Source of the DNA: Algoriphagus aquimarinus
GTDB taxonomy: Bacteria > Bacteroidota > Bacteroidia > Cytophagales > Cyclobacteriaceae
DNA: 64,000 nt
Direction of reading: 5' to 3'
NCBI RefSeq assembly: GCF_900112005.1
Contig: NZ_FOKK01000008.1
Span: 166,523 to 230,522 of the forward strand
Position numbers and translations under genes: made by a program
Shown here: piece by piece, positions 51,646-61,830 of the stretch
How positions within the stretch are numbered: position 1 is the stretch's first letter
Layout: every line of letters starts with the position of its first letter
The notes under the pieces: model-generated
Database searches by the model: none
The model's input: only the letters and a program-made list of their open reading frames with translations
What the model was told of the DNA's origin: nothing

Positions 51646-51997
51646 GTTTCAAGATATCAGTTGGAGTGATGCAGAGAATGGCATTTCTACGAAGACTAGC
51701 TATGGGAGCCTTGATCAGATTAGGTGATTTGATAAGGATGTTCAACCAGCTTTCGTCATCCCAGTTTTTGCCTGCAATGAATCGTTGGTAATCTGGATGT
51801 GCACGATTGAGTAGATCCTTGGCTCTGAGATTTAACTTTAGCAAAAGCGTATTCCACTGTGTAGGTGTTAGCTTTTCTTTGCTGAGGTCAATTATATTGA
51901 CAAAGGGAGAAATTGACTTAGCATAAGCTAATGTTTGCCTGTCCACCAACTGCGTAGGAGAATGATAGAAGTACAATTCTGAAGGATGGGTTTTCAT
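51623..51997 (-). CDS. ArsC/Spx-like thioredoxin-fold protein lacking the catalytic cysteine
   Basis: A 124-aa protein of the ArsC/Spx/YffB fold: the first strand and helix (ELYFYHSPTQLVDRQTLAYAKS), the alpha/beta core (LTPTQWNTLLLKLNLRAKDLLNR) and the C-terminal family signature SPNLIKAPIASLRRNAILCITP. Where ArsC/Spx have C-x-x-C or C-x-x-S after the first strand, this reads YHSPTQ, so no redox active site remains. It may be a protein-interaction adaptor, as Spx is. Function unknown. Convergent with the CvfB gene. Confidence 0.75.
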   Translation of the reverse strand: MKTHPSELYFYHSPTQLVDRQTLAYAKSISPFVNIIDLSKEKLTPTQWNTLLLKLNLRAKDLLNRAHPDYQRFIAGKNWDDESWLNILIKSPNLIKAPIASLRRNAILCITPTDILKLNSMRLV

Positions 51998-52101
51998 AGT
52001 TTCTAGGGTTTATATGCTTCTTAAGATACTGAAAATCTATAGCTTATAAAAGAATTATTTCTCACAAATAACTTTTAAACATCATTTAACTTTCAGAGAA
52101 A

Positions 52102-52596
52102 TTGGAAATAGACCTTGAAAATTTCAATAAAGAGAGTAAATCAGAATATTCTTCTCATGTGAAATTGCGGGCTAGACTTAGGAAGGTAAAGCCTAAAGTA
52201 TTGGACGAAATGTTCGAGGAATTGCACGAAGAGGCTTTCCGAGAAATAGACTGTTTGGACTGCGCGAACTGTTGTAAAACCACTAGTCCTATTTTTCTGA
52301 ACACGGATATTGATCGCTTAGCGAAATCATTTCGCATGAAAAGCAGTGCTTTCATTGATGAATATCTACATCGGGACGAGGAGGGTGATTTTGTCTTGAA
52401 TTCCTCTCCCTGTACTTTTCTTGGTGCAGACAATAAATGTCTGGTTTACGAAGATCGACCTAAAGCTTGTCGAGAGTATCCACATACCAATCGCAAGAAA
52501 ATGCATGGTATTTTGGAGCTTTCGCTTAAAAATACGCTCGTTTGCCCTGCAGTTTTCAAAATTTTCCAGCAGATTGGGAAGGATTATAGGAAGTAA
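52102..52596 (+). CDS. YkgJ-family cysteine cluster protein
   Basis: A 164-aa cytoplasmic protein with eight or so conserved cysteines in the YkgJ (CxxCxxCC) pattern: CLDCANCC at 51-58 and C103 (SSPCTF), C112, C122 (KACREYP) and C148. The pattern predicts a zinc or iron-sulfur site. TTG at 52102 is taken as start; the next in-frame Met (37) would remove part of the domain lead-in, and an AGAGA purine stretch precedes the TTG. Biological role not known for the family. Confidence 0.88.
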   Translation: MEIDLENFNKESKSEYSSHVKLRARLRKVKPKVLDEMFEELHEEAFREIDCLDCANCCKTTSPIFLNTDIDRLAKSFRMKSSAFIDEYLHRDEEGDFVLNSSPCTFLGADNKCLVYEDRPKACREYPHTNRKKMHGILELSLKNTLVCPAVFKIFQQIGKDYRK

Positions 52597-52642
52597 TGCA
52601 ATTCTTTTGCTTTTTTGAAACCGTAAACCTATTAATAATATT

Positions 52643-53575
52643 ATGCAAAATCAGGAAGCACATTTCCTAGGAGTGGATGTGGGGGGAACTCACTTGAAAA
52701 TTGGCCTTGTAGATAGAGAAGGCAATATTTTAGACTTTGTGAAAGAGGATACCACTTCTTATCGTGATCATCCTGAGGGATTTGGAACTGCTTTTATTGC
52801 AGGTTTGGAGAAGTATCTCACCAAATATCCCCAAGTAAAAAATGTTGGAATCGGCCTTCCTGGCATGATTTCAAAAGATAGAACCACTGCTCTAGAGATC
52901 CCAGCAATACCAACTTTGAACGGGTTTAATCTAAAAGGTAAACTAGAAGAAAGGTATCCGAAATATGAATTTGCTTTAGAAAATGATGCTGCCGCAGCTG
53001 CTATAGGTGAGTTTTATTTTGGCAAGGATGATCCTTCTCAGAATTTCCTATTTATCACTATGGGAACCGGGATTGGTAGTGCTTTAGTGTTGGACGGGCA
53101 AGTATTCAAAGGATCCAGAGGCAATGCCATGGAAATGGGACATATGCTTTCTAAAGGAGCTGCAAGACTGGAGACCCTTATAGGCAGACAGGGTATTTTG
53201 AATATCATGTCTAGACTTATTGATGCTTATCCTGAGAAGGCGGGCGTGTTAATAGGTTCAGAATTAGGAACACATCTTTTGGTGGATACAGCTAAAGCTG
53301 GAAATCCAGTTTCCCTAATGGTTTTTGAAGAAGTTGCAAGGATATTGGGAGAGGCGATTGTATCTGCTATCAGAATTCTTGATGTGACTGACGTGTATTT
53401 TGGCGGTGGAATCTCAGCAGGGCTGGAATTTATGATGCCTACACTTGATCGCACGATCAAACAATATTTGACACAGTATTATGGCAAGGACTTAGTTTTG
53501 AAAAAAGCTACTCTTGAAAATAACGCAGGTACGCTGGGAGCAGCGGCACTTTGTTTTATGGGTTCTGGGTTGTAA
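52643..53575 (+). CDS. ROK family sugar kinase (glucokinase-like)
   Basis: A 310-aa ATP-dependent sugar kinase. The phosphate-1 motif GVDVGGTHLKIG starts near residue 9; the catalytic base Asp lies in ENDAAAAAIGE (near 112), and MGTGIGSAL is phosphate-2. The ROK zinc motif (CxCGxxGC) is missing: the equivalent stretch reads GHMLSKGAARLETLIGRQG, as in some ROK kinases without zinc. Closest by eye to polyphosphate/ATP glucokinases. Overlaps the lipoprotein gene on the other strand by 20 bp at its 3' end. Confidence 0.9.
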   Translation: MQNQEAHFLGVDVGGTHLKIGLVDREGNILDFVKEDTTSYRDHPEGFGTAFIAGLEKYLTKYPQVKNVGIGLPGMISKDRTTALEIPAIPTLNGFNLKGKLEERYPKYEFALENDAAAAAIGEFYFGKDDPSQNFLFITMGTGIGSALVLDGQVFKGSRGNAMEMGHMLSKGAARLETLIGRQGILNIMSRLIDAYPEKAGVLIGSELGTHLLVDTAKAGNPVSLMVFEEVARILGEAIVSAIRILDVTDVYFGGGISAGLEFMMPTLDRTIKQYLTQYYGKDLVLKKATLENNAGTLGAAALCFMGSGL

Positions 53576-53942
53576 TCGTTACCTCAGAAACTTTACTTAT
53601 AGCATTCAGTCGAAAAAGAACTCTTAGGGGTTCTTTTTCTATTTCTACTCCATCACACGCATTACTAGGTTCCAGGAAGTAGAAAAAGAAGGTTTGGCTT
53701 TTATCTACCAATTCTACTCGATCAGGACGCCCAAAAGTCTTAATCAAAGCTTGGTTGTCAATTCCTAAAAAGCTGTGCTTAATACGCTCCAGTTCTTCCA
53801 AATCTTGCATACGCAAGCCTTTGCACCCATAATGATCAGCTTTCCAGTTCTCAATATTCATGCTTCCCGTATCTCTTTTGGAGCTGCAGGAAAATGCGAA
53901 GGAAAGAACTAAGGCAGAAAGAAGTAGAAAGCTTTTATTCAT
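53556..53942 (-). CDS. Small lipoprotein, function unknown
   Basis: A 128-aa lipoprotein with lipobox SFAFSC near residue 19. ATG at 53942 (MNKSF) is preferred over the TTG at 53948, which would overlap the sterol-desaturase stop. The middle LIKTFGRPDRVELVDKSQTFFFYFL resembles the SmpA/OmlA-like BLIP fold, where a small beta sheet recognises partners, but the match is weak. It starts 2 nt after the sterol-desaturase gene, so the two are coupled. Confidence 0.75.
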   Translation of the reverse strand: MNKSFLLLSALVLSFAFSCSSKRDTGSMNIENWKADHYGCKGLRMQDLEELERIKHSFLGIDNQALIKTFGRPDRVELVDKSQTFFFYFLEPSNACDGVEIEKEPLRVLFRLNAISKVSEVTITTQNP

Positions 53943-53944
53943 GA

Positions 53945-55177
53945 TCAAAGGGAAATAGAAGGGATTTGGGATTTAAGCTGCTGATTTTTCCACAACCAAA
54001 AGAAAGAGCCTAAGCAATACACGCCTAAAACTCCTGCTAGAATCGGCAAAGGTAGGAGAGATTGAATTAAGAAAAAGACAACAGCCACAAAAGCCAGAAT
54101 TCTTGCTATTTCTTGGGGTAAATACCAGTTTCTTTTTTCAAAGACTCCAGAAAAACTCACCGTTGTCCAAATGATTAGTGTGCTTACAAGAACTTTGGGT
54201 AGCCAAGTGAATGTATCTACTTGGAAGAGGAAAAATCCTGTCAGCAAGAGAAGAAAGATGTATTGAGTGAATACGTACCAGTTTAACGAAGTAGGAACTA
54301 CGGAGTCGAATTTCTGGTAATCATGTTCAACTTCCTGTGGAGCTCGATAGCCACCAAGAGAATCAGGAAGCCATCCTGGTTTGTAGAATAGGTATTTCAT
54401 GCGATCCGACCAGTTAGGAATCAATTTCAATTCCTCTTTCATATTGGCATAATGCGCAAGGTTCACCCAGACTGGATTCCAGCTTTTCACAGGAGTCGTA
54501 ATCCCGTAGGTTGGCTTTTCTTCTTCAACCTGAAATGTGCCAAACCACTTGTCGAAGATGATGAATGTGCCTGCATGGTTTTTATCGATGTATTTGGGAT
54601 TGCGTCCATGATGCACACGATGATGAGAAGGAGTGTTCATGAATTTCTCAAGAAAGCCCATTCTGTCTATCGCCTCAGTATGAATCCAAAACTGATATAG
54701 CAAGTTCAGGCCTGATACCAATACCAACAGAACAGGGTCAAAACCAAGCAATGCAAGTGGGAAGTAGAAGAAGAAGGTCCAAAAGGTCTGGGTGCTACTT
54801 TGGCGAAGCGCTACAGAAAGATTGTACTCTTCGCTCGAATGATGTACGACATGGCCGCCCCAGAAAAGATTGATCTCATGACTCATTCGATGTGCCCAAT
54901 AGTAGCAAAAGTCATAAAGGAAGAACAAGAGGAAAAATGTCCAGACATTGTTTGGAATATGAAAGAAGGCGAGTTGCTGATAAATCAAGGTGTAAATCCC
55001 GATGGAAAGCACTTTGATGAAAACTCCGGTGACTTGCGAGATCACTCCACAATTGATGTTTGTAATGGCATCGTTAAGTCTATATCCTGGATGTTTTTGA
55101 AATCTAAGCGCAATCATTTCTATGGCCATCAAGATGAAATACATCGGGATAGCGATCACTACTGGGCTGAGGTTCAT
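53945..55177 (-). CDS. Sterol desaturase/fatty acid hydroxylase family membrane protein
   Basis: A 410-aa integral membrane di-iron oxygenase. ATG at 55177 (MNLSPVVIAIPMYF) is preferred; a frame extending to 55231 adds 18 uncharacteristic residues. Four N-terminal helices precede the iron-binding histidine boxes HRMSHE, HVVHHSSE, HTEAIDR and HRVHHGRN with DKNHAG. More helices follow at the C-terminus. Relatives hydroxylate fatty acids, sterols or carotenoids, or cleave alkylglycerol ethers; the substrate here is not known. Co-transcribed with the small lipoprotein gene. Confidence 0.9.
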   Translation of the reverse strand: MNLSPVVIAIPMYFILMAIEMIALRFQKHPGYRLNDAITNINCGVISQVTGVFIKVLSIGIYTLIYQQLAFFHIPNNVWTFFLLFFLYDFCYYWAHRMSHEINLFWGGHVVHHSSEEYNLSVALRQSSTQTFWTFFFYFPLALLGFDPVLLVLVSGLNLLYQFWIHTEAIDRMGFLEKFMNTPSHHRVHHGRNPKYIDKNHAGTFIIFDKWFGTFQVEEEKPTYGITTPVKSWNPVWVNLAHYANMKEELKLIPNWSDRMKYLFYKPGWLPDSLGGYRAPQEVEHDYQKFDSVVPTSLNWYVFTQYIFLLLLTGFFLFQVDTFTWLPKVLVSTLIIWTTVSFSGVFEKRNWYLPQEIARILAFVAVVFFLIQSLLPLPILAGVLGVYCLGSFFWLWKNQQLKSQIPSISL

Positions 55178-55292
55178 TATTTTGGGTGTTTTTGCGAAGC
55201 TACTTGTCAAAGATAAAGATAAAAGGATCATTGATAAGTCGGATTCAGTTTGTCCAAATCCTTTATATTAGCGCATTCAATTCCCCTCCATT

Positions 55293-55787
55293 ATGTATTA
55301 CCGATTCGGAAAAGCCTTTTATTTCCTCAGTGTTGCTCTCTTCATTTTCTTTCTCCTGTATTTCTATTCAGCATTGCCTGAGAAAGTCAGTTACAATTTC
55401 AATGAAAATGGATTATCGCCCGAAAAGCTAAGCAAGGGCACATTTTTCTATGGAATGATAGCCATTTTCATTATTATGAACGTGATTGTTCTACTTCCAC
55501 CAAAGTTGCTAGAAACTAAAAATCATAAAGGTTTGATCCGAGTTTTCCCTATTGGGGACAAGTATCGGGATTACTATTTGGGTTGGTTCTATTCGTTTGG
55601 AGGCATACTGAATATGAGTTTAGGTATGTTAGTGTTTTACACACATGCGATTAATAATCAGGATGTAATCGCTGCGAGTCAGTTCAATTTCTTCTTTTAT
55701 CTTATCCCTGGGCTATTCGTCCTATGGGTATTGGGCTTGTTTGCCATCCTCGTAGGTAAATTCAATCAGGTGAAAAATAAATCTTGA
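55293..55787 (+). CDS. DUF1648-like four-helix membrane protein
   Basis: A 164-aa inner-membrane protein with four predicted helices (about 9-27, 51-68, 100-118 and 135-155). The motif SALPEKVSYNFNENGLSPE after helix 1 matches the DUF1648 pattern (P-x-x-V-x-x-H-F-x-x-x-G), with Tyr-Asn in place of the usual His. Family members are linked to SdpI-like immunity and transport, but no such partner is adjacent. The gene runs 23 bp ahead of parE. Confidence 0.75.
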   Translation: MYYRFGKAFYFLSVALFIFFLLYFYSALPEKVSYNFNENGLSPEKLSKGTFFYGMIAIFIIMNVIVLLPPKLLETKNHKGLIRVFPIGDKYRDYYLGWFYSFGGILNMSLGMLVFYTHAINNQDVIAASQFNFFFYLIPGLFVLWVLGLFAILVGKFNQVKNKS

Positions 55788-55810
55788 GCATAATTAGTAT
55801 CAAATAGAAT

Positions 55811-57712
55811 ATGGCTGAAGAAGTAAAATATACAGAAGACAGTATAAAATCCCTCGACTGGAGGGAGCATATCAGGTTGAGACCGGGTATGTATATAGGT
55901 AAATTAGGCGATGGTAGTGCACAAGATGACGGTATCTATGTGCTTGTAAAAGAGGTGCTTGATAATTCCATTGATGAGCACATGATGGGATATGGTCGTA
56001 CTATCGAAGTCAAAATTTCCGAGCACAAAGTAGAAGTTCGTGATTATGGTCGTGGTATTCCTCTAGGAAAAGTGATCGACTGTGTATCCAAGATTAATAC
56101 GGGTGGTAAATACGATTCTGGAGCTTTTCAGAAATCTGTAGGTCTAAACGGTGTGGGTACCAAAGCTGTAAATGCTTTATCTGATTTTTTCAAAGTACAA
56201 GCCTACAGAGATGGGGAGACTAAAGTTGCTGAGTTTGAAAAGGGAATTCTTGTAAATGATGCGCCGATAACCAAATCATCTGATCGAAATGGTACCAAAA
56301 TGGTGTTTACGCCAGATGGTGGGATTTTCAAGAATTATCACTTCATACCTGAATACCTAGAAAATCAGATCTGGAACTACGCCTATCTGAATGCTGGTCT
56401 TACGATCAATTTCAACGGGAAGAAATTTTTCTCAGACAGAGGGCTTTTTGATCTTCTTTCCAATAAAATAGACGAGGAAACGCAGCGATACCCAATTATT
56501 CACTTGAAAGGGAATGATATCGAAATGGCGCTTACTCACTCCAATCAGTACGGAGAGGAGTATTATTCCTTTGTCAATGGGCAATACACTACTCAAGGAG
56601 GTACGCATTTGGCAGCCTTCCGCGAAGCGCTTGTTAAGACCGTTAGAGAGTTTTTCAAGAAAGATTACGATGCTTCTGACATTCGTCAAAGTGTGGTTGC
56701 GGCAATTTCTATACGTGTACAGGAACCGGTATTTGAATCGCAAACCAAAACAAAACTTGGATCGCAGTCTATCGGACCTGATGGACCGACTGTCCGTACA
56801 TTTATCAATGACTTTTTAAAAACCGATCTGGATAATTATTTGCATAAAAATCCAGCGGTTGCAGATGCACTTTTGAAGAGAATACTTCAATCAGAGCGTG
56901 AAAGAAAAGAAATCTCTGGCATTAAGAAGCTTGCCAACGACCGAGCAAAAAAAGCAAATCTTCACAATAAGAAGCTGAGAGATTGTCGTGTTCATTACGA
57001 TGATCCTAAGGCAAATGAAGAGGTGAAGAATAACACCATGTTGTTTTTGACGGAAGGGGATTCAGCTTCTGGTTCTATCACCAAATCGCGTGATGTACAG
57101 ACTCAAGCAGTATTTTCTCTTCGAGGAAAGCCTTTGAACTGCTTTGGGATGACCAAAAAAGTGGTGTATGAAAATGAGGAGTTCAACCTTCTTCAGCATG
57201 CATTGAATATTGAAGACGGAATAGAAAGTCTGAGGTATAGAAAAATAGTGATTGCAACAGATGCTGATGTGGATGGTATGCACATTCGCTTGCTGATCAT
57301 GACTTACTTCTTACAGTTTTTCCCTGATCTAGTGAAGAATGGGCACTTGTTTATTCTCGAAACGCCTCTTTTCCGAGTGAGAAATAAGAAAGAAACGATT
57401 TATTGCTATTCAGACGAAGAGCGTCAACGCGCGATTCACAAACTTGGAAACAAGCCAGAGATTACTCGATTTAAGGGACTTGGCGAGATTTCCCCAGAAG
57501 AATTTGGAGGATTTATAGGAGAAGATATCCGTTTGGAACCAATCATCCTGAATAAGGAAACCAAGATCGTCGACTTGCTAACTTTCTACATGGGAAAGAA
57601 TACCCCGACTCGGCAGCAGTTTATTATCAAAAACTTGAAAATAGAGAAGGATCTAGCGCTCGAAGACCCTAAAAAGGCTGAGGAAGTTGACGAAGAGACG
57701 GAGGCAGCTTAA
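55811..57712 (+). CDS. parE: DNA topoisomerase IV subunit B
   Basis: A 633-aa ATPase subunit that supplies energy for decatenation. The GHKL ATPase domain has [13 protein letters not shown] and GRGIPLG near 45-85 and [20 protein letters not shown] motifs are EGDSAS (E415-D417) and DADVDG (D484, D486, D488). PLRGKPLN is the hinge region. Length fits ParE more than GyrB (no long insert). parC follows 102 bp downstream, which settles the identity as topoisomerase IV rather than gyrase. Confidence 0.95.
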   Translation: MAEEVKYTEDSIKSLDWREHIRLRPGMYIGKLGDGSAQDDGIYVLVKEVLDNSIDEHMMGYGRTIEVKISEHKVEVRDYGRGIPLGKVIDCVSKINTGGKYDSGAFQKSVGLNGVGTKAVNALSDFFKVQAYRDGETKVAEFEKGILVNDAPITKSSDRNGTKMVFTPDGGIFKNYHFIPEYLENQIWNYAYLNAGLTINFNGKKFFSDRGLFDLLSNKIDEETQRYPIIHLKGNDIEMALTHSNQYGEEYYSFVNGQYTTQGGTHLAAFREALVKTVREFFKKDYDASDIRQSVVAAISIRVQEPVFESQTKTKLGSQSIGPDGPTVRTFINDFLKTDLDNYLHKNPAVADALLKRILQSERERKEISGIKKLANDRAKKANLHNKKLRDCRVHYDDPKANEEVKNNTMLFLTEGDSASGSITKSRDVQTQAVFSLRGKPLNCFGMTKKVVYENEEFNLLQHALNIEDGIESLRYRKIVIATDADVDGMHIRLLIMTYFLQFFPDLVKNGHLFILETPLFRVRNKKETIYCYSDEERQRAIHKLGNKPEITRFKGLGEISPEEFGGFIGEDIRLEPIILNKETKIVDLLTFYMGKNTPTRQQFIIKNLKIEKDLALEDPKKAEEVDEETEAA

Positions 57713-57814
57713 TTTTCCGAATGCAAGAAAATGCCTTATTTTCAATTGATTAAGAATATTTAATTGGTTTAAATGGCCGTTGGTCGTTAGACTTCGCAGA
57801 TACTGGAATACACT

Positions 57815-60439
57815 ATGAGTGACGAAAATAACTTACCTAAGAACGGAGATGAATCCCTGCACACATCTGTCCCAGTGACAGGCATGTACAAGGAGTGGTT
57901 TCTGGATTATGCTTCTTATGTAATCCTAGAGCGAGCTGTTCCTGCTATTGAGGATGGATTGAAACCAGTACAGCGCAGGATCATGCACGCGATGAAGGAA
58001 ATGGATGATGGTCGGTTTAATAAAGTCGCTAACATCATCGGTCAATCCATGCAGTTTCACCCACACGGAGATGCTTCTATTGGTGACGCTATAGTAAATA
58101 TTGGTCAGAAGGAACTCCTGATTGAAACTCAAGGTAACTGGGGTGATGTGCGAACGGGTGACCGTGCTGCTGCTGCCAGATATATTGAGGCTAGACTATC
58201 CAAGTTTGCGCTAGAAGTGTTGTTTAATGCGCAGACTACCGAATGGCAACTTTCCTATGATGGTAGAAAAAGAGAGCCGGTAACGCTACCAGTTAAATTC
58301 CCTCTTTTGCTTGCACAGGGTGTAGAAGGAATTGCAGTAGGTCTTTCTACCAAAATTCTTCCACACAACTTTTGTGAGTTGATATTGGCTTCAATTGAGA
58401 TACTTAAAGGAAACAGATCAAACGTACTTCCTGATTTTATAACAGGTGGATTTGCTGATTTCTCTGAGTACAATGAAGGCCTTAGAGGTGGTAAAGTAAA
58501 AGTTCGGGCAAGAATTGAGGAAGATGATAGTAAAACCCTCTTAATTAAGGATATACCTTTTGGAGTGACTACGGATACGTTGATTGATTCTATCCTGAAA
58601 GCTAATGAAAAAGGCAAGATTAAGATCAAAAAAGTAGTCGATAACACGGCCAAAGATGTAGAGATTGCGATTCAATTGGCACCTGGAGTTTCACCGGATG
58701 TCACCATTGATGCGCTGTATGCTTTCACTGATTGTGAGGTTTCGATTTCACCAAATGCCTGTGTGATTATCAAGGATACTCCAGTTTTCCTTAACGTAAA
58801 TGACATTCTCGATTACAATACCAAGCAAACAAGAGCTCTTCTTAAGCGTGAGTTAGAAATCCGCAAAGCTGAGTTGTTGGAGAAATTACTTTTCTCTTCC
58901 TTGGAAAAGATATTCATCGAGAATAGAATCTACCGTGACATCGAAGAGTGTACTACTTGGGATGATGTCTTGAAGGCTATTGATGCAGGATTAGAGCCTT
59001 ACAAACCTGATTTTTATAGAGAAATCACGACAGACGATTTGGTTCGTTTGACTGAGATTAAGATCAAACGTATTTCCAAATTCGATGCCTTTAAGGCAGA
59101 TGAATTGATGAACCGTCTGCAAGATGAGCTGAAGGAAGTGAATCATCACTTACGTCATTTGACGGATTATGCGATCGCATACTACGAAAATCTTCTAACC
59201 AAATATGGTAAAGGACGTGAGCGGAAGACTGAAATCCGGACTTTTGATGCAATTCAAGCAAATACAGTAGCTGCTAGTAATGCTAAGTTATATGTAAATC
59301 GGACGGACGGCTTTGTGGGTTATGGACTCAAAAAGGACGAGTTTGTTTGTGATTGCTCTGACCTCGACGATATTATCGTGATTCGTAAAGATGGCGTGTG
59401 TATGGTTTCCAAAATCCAAGAGAAGAATTTCATGGGTAAGGATATTTTGCATGTGGCAGTATTCCGAAAGGGCGATGAGCGAATGGTCTATAATTACATT
59501 TACTTGGATGGTGCAAGTGGTCGAGCGATGGTGAAGCGCTTCCAGGTTTTAGCTGTTACAAGAGATAAAGAATACTTACTTACCAAAGGAAGCAAAGGGA
59601 GTAAGCACCTTTACCTGACAGCAAATCCTAATGGTGAAGCAGAGATTATCACCGTTTACCTGACTCAGGGAGCAAAAGCTCGTGTAAAAGTTTTTGATTT
59701 TGATTTTGCGTCTATAGAGATAAAAGGAAGGGGAGCAGGAGGAAATATTCTTACTAGATACCCGATTCGAAAAATCCAATTGAAGATGGAGGGAGTTTCC
59801 ACTTTGGGCGGAATAAATATTTATTACGATCCGATTGTTGGCCGATTAAATACAGATGAGCGCGGGAAATTAATAGGCAATTTCCTGGGTGATGATAGAA
59901 TCTTGGTTTGCTACAAAAGCGGGGATTACGAGCTGACCACTTTTGAATTGACCAATCGATATGATGTCGCCAATGTTATTTTAATAGAGAAATTTAATCC
60001 TGATAAAGTACTGTCAGCCATTTATTTTGATGGAGCTAGTAAAACCTATTATATAAAGCGTTTCCAAATCGAAACGACCACTTTAAATAAGAATTTCAAT
60101 TTTATATCGGATCATAAAAACTCATACCTGAAGCTTGTTTCTACTGAAAAGCAACCTCAAGCTAGGGTCACGTTGGCCAAGGGTAAAGAGGAAGAAGTGA
60201 TGGAGTATGATTTGGATATGCTGATCGATATCAAAGGTTGGAAGGCTTTGGGCAATAAGCTAAGCACGTATGAAGTGAAAGAATTGAGCTTGATTGAAAC
60301 CAAAAAACCGGATGTAAAGAAAGATACTGAGACTGATGAAAACGATAATGAAGCCGAATCTGATGATGATATCGAAATCGGATCTACGATAGATTTATCA
60401 GTAAAAAAAGATGATGAAGAACAATTGGGGCTATTTTAA
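57815..60439 (+). CDS. parC: DNA topoisomerase IV subunit A
   Basis: An 874-aa DNA-cleavage subunit. The winged-helix active site carries R122-Y123 (AAAARYIEARLSKF); the quinolone-determining region reads FHPHGDASIGDAIVN. The C-terminal beta-propeller (about 490-830) lacks the GyrA QRRGGKG box, consistent with ParC. The last 40 residues are highly acidic (DTETDENDNEAESDDDIEIG), possibly regulatory. Same strand and adjacent to parE; the trmH-like gene follows 17 bp on. Confidence 0.95.
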   Translation: MSDENNLPKNGDESLHTSVPVTGMYKEWFLDYASYVILERAVPAIEDGLKPVQRRIMHAMKEMDDGRFNKVANIIGQSMQFHPHGDASIGDAIVNIGQKELLIETQGNWGDVRTGDRAAAARYIEARLSKFALEVLFNAQTTEWQLSYDGRKREPVTLPVKFPLLLAQGVEGIAVGLSTKILPHNFCELILASIEILKGNRSNVLPDFITGGFADFSEYNEGLRGGKVKVRARIEEDDSKTLLIKDIPFGVTTDTLIDSILKANEKGKIKIKKVVDNTAKDVEIAIQLAPGVSPDVTIDALYAFTDCEVSISPNACVIIKDTPVFLNVNDILDYNTKQTRALLKRELEIRKAELLEKLLFSSLEKIFIENRIYRDIEECTTWDDVLKAIDAGLEPYKPDFYREITTDDLVRLTEIKIKRISKFDAFKADELMNRLQDELKEVNHHLRHLTDYAIAYYENLLTKYGKGRERKTEIRTFDAIQANTVAASNAKLYVNRTDGFVGYGLKKDEFVCDCSDLDDIIVIRKDGVCMVSKIQEKNFMGKDILHVAVFRKGDERMVYNYIYLDGASGRAMVKRFQVLAVTRDKEYLLTKGSKGSKHLYLTANPNGEAEIITVYLTQGAKARVKVFDFDFASIEIKGRGAGGNILTRYPIRKIQLKMEGVSTLGGINIYYDPIVGRLNTDERGKLIGNFLGDDRILVCYKSGDYELTTFELTNRYDVANVILIEKFNPDKVLSAIYFDGASKTYYIKRFQIETTTLNKNFNFISDHKNSYLKLVSTEKQPQARVTLAKGKEEEVMEYDLDMLIDIKGWKALGNKLSTYEVKELSLIETKKPDVKKDTETDENDNEAESDDDIEIGSTIDLSVKKDDEEQLGLF

Positions 60440-60456
60440 ATAGCCTCATTTTTTAG

Positions 60457-61161
60457 ATGGAGAAAAAAAGTCAATTAGAACCTATCGATCAAGGCTGGCT
60501 GGATTATTTGAGCCAATACATCACGGATCATAAGAAATCAGTGATGGAAAAAGTCCTTACTCAAAGAACTCGCTTCCTCACCGTTGTGCTTGAGGATATT
60601 TTCAAACCTCACAATGCAAGTGCCGTATTGCGTACCTGTGATTGTTTTGGTATTCAAGATGTGCATGTCATCGAAAAGGTAAATATGTATAAGATCAATC
60701 CTTTCGTCACCAGAGGGGCATCACAATGGATTGACTTGCATAAGTATCATAACAAAGAAGGCTCTGCTGTTCAAGATTGTTTTTCTGTGCTTAAGCAAAA
60801 GGGATACAAAATCTACGGAACTAGTCCATTGCCGGGTTCTATTTCCATTCATGATTTGGAACCGGATGAAAAGATCGCATTAGTATTTGGAAATGAGCAC
60901 GAGGGGATAAGTACCGAGGTTCAAGAAAATGTGGATGGCTTAGTGCATATTCCTATGCTAGGCTTTACAGAGAGTTTTAATATTTCTGTGGCTGCCTCCA
61001 TAGCTCTATACGAGCTTGTAAAAAAAGTTGAGAATTACGACCATCCGGATTTCTATCTTACGGAACATGAGAAGCAAATTCTTCGAATGAAATGGTTTAG
61101 ATCTGTTGTAAACAAGGCTGAACTGCATGAAAAAGCCTTTTTAAAATCCAAGAATGCTTAA
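60457..61161 (+). CDS. TrmH-family (SpoU) RNA 2'-O-methyltransferase
   Basis: A 234-aa SAM-dependent methyltransferase, probably forming Gm18 in tRNA. SpoU motif 1 is in NASAVLRTCDCFGIQDVHVIE, motif 2 is FGNEHEGIS and motif 3 is IPMLGFTESFNISVAASIALYEL, which together make the trefoil-knot SAM site. Starts 17 bp after parC, so it may share that transcript. The stop overlaps the next gene, on the opposite strand, by 4 bp. The tRNA target is inferred from family. Confidence 0.9.
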   Translation: MEKKSQLEPIDQGWLDYLSQYITDHKKSVMEKVLTQRTRFLTVVLEDIFKPHNASAVLRTCDCFGIQDVHVIEKVNMYKINPFVTRGASQWIDLHKYHNKEGSAVQDCFSVLKQKGYKIYGTSPLPGSISIHDLEPDEKIALVFGNEHEGISTEVQENVDGLVHIPMLGFTESFNISVAASIALYELVKKVENYDHPDFYLTEHEKQILRMKWFRSVVNKAELHEKAFLKSKNA

Positions 61162-61763
61162 TTCTTCTTTTGGAAGATAGCGTTGATCTGCTCATTTAAA
61201 GGTACTTTTTTAGATTTATTCTTGGCTTTCTTACGTTGTCTTTGCTTTTTCTTTTGCTCCTTACTTTTCACTAAAACCATTCGTGCAGATATTCCCATCT
61301 GTCCTCTGTAGAAATCCTCTCGACCGACAAGATTGATATTTGGTTTATAGTCTAAGGAGATGACGGTATTCAATACGGTGAGTTCTAGGCCACCGATGAG
61401 ATCTATACCTGCAGTAGAATTCCCATAAGTATGTAAGATTTGCTTAGTCTCTTCGTCTTTCACAAAGCTTTCCTCTACACCAAAAGACGCACCAGCCCCG
61501 TAGTAATAATTAAATCGTTTGGAGATTATGGGATGGTGTTTTTCCACCAAGGCAGTAAAAGTGGTGTTGAGCTTAAAATCTGACTGAAGAATAGCCTCTA
61601 TAGACACCTGCTTAGTAATTCTCTGCTGAGCAGTAAGTCCTACAGTTCTATATTGGTTGCTATTTCCAAATCTTAGACCTACCGCAGTGCCATAGCGTTG
61701 GGCATGAGTCAAAGAAATAGAAGAGAAGATGAGAAGGGTAAGTAGAGTTAGGCGTGCTTGCAT
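61158..61763 (-). CDS. Exported beta-barrel-like protein of unknown function
   Basis: A 201-aa protein with signal peptide (LLIFSSISLTHAQ). Residues about 22-165 have alternating polar/hydrophobic strands with repeated G-x-R-F-G, AGIDLIGGLEL and GQMGISARMVLV segments, suggesting an eight-strand outer-membrane barrel or immune-type beta sandwich. The C-terminus is strongly basic (EQKKKQRQRKKAKNKSKK), which is unusual for a barrel end. No family recognised. Convergent with the methyltransferase gene. Confidence 0.7.
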   Translation of the reverse strand: MQARLTLLTLLIFSSISLTHAQRYGTAVGLRFGNSNQYRTVGLTAQQRITKQVSIEAILQSDFKLNTTFTALVEKHHPIISKRFNYYYGAGASFGVEESFVKDEETKQILHTYGNSTAGIDLIGGLELTVLNTVISLDYKPNINLVGREDFYRGQMGISARMVLVKSKEQKKKQRQRKKAKNKSKKVPLNEQINAIFQKKN

Positions 61764-61830
61764 AGACTATTATCAAAGGAAATGACCCTTATTCAATAAC
61801 TATTCCAACCTTTGAAAATTAAAAAATGAG

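Noticed and set aside
54800..55216. Plus-strand ORF of 138 codons opposite the sterol-desaturase gene
   Set aside because: Antisense shadow of a gene with clear histidine boxes; no motif, signal or family on the plus strand.
58255..58653. Minus-strand ORF of 132 codons within parC
   Set aside because: Antisense shadow of a conserved part of ParC.
61764..61800. AAGGGTCA followed by GTCTA upstream of the beta-barrel-like gene, as a fourth ECF promoter
   Set aside because: The -35-like box differs from ACTAAGGGTAA and the spacer is 15, not 14, with a poor -10 box.
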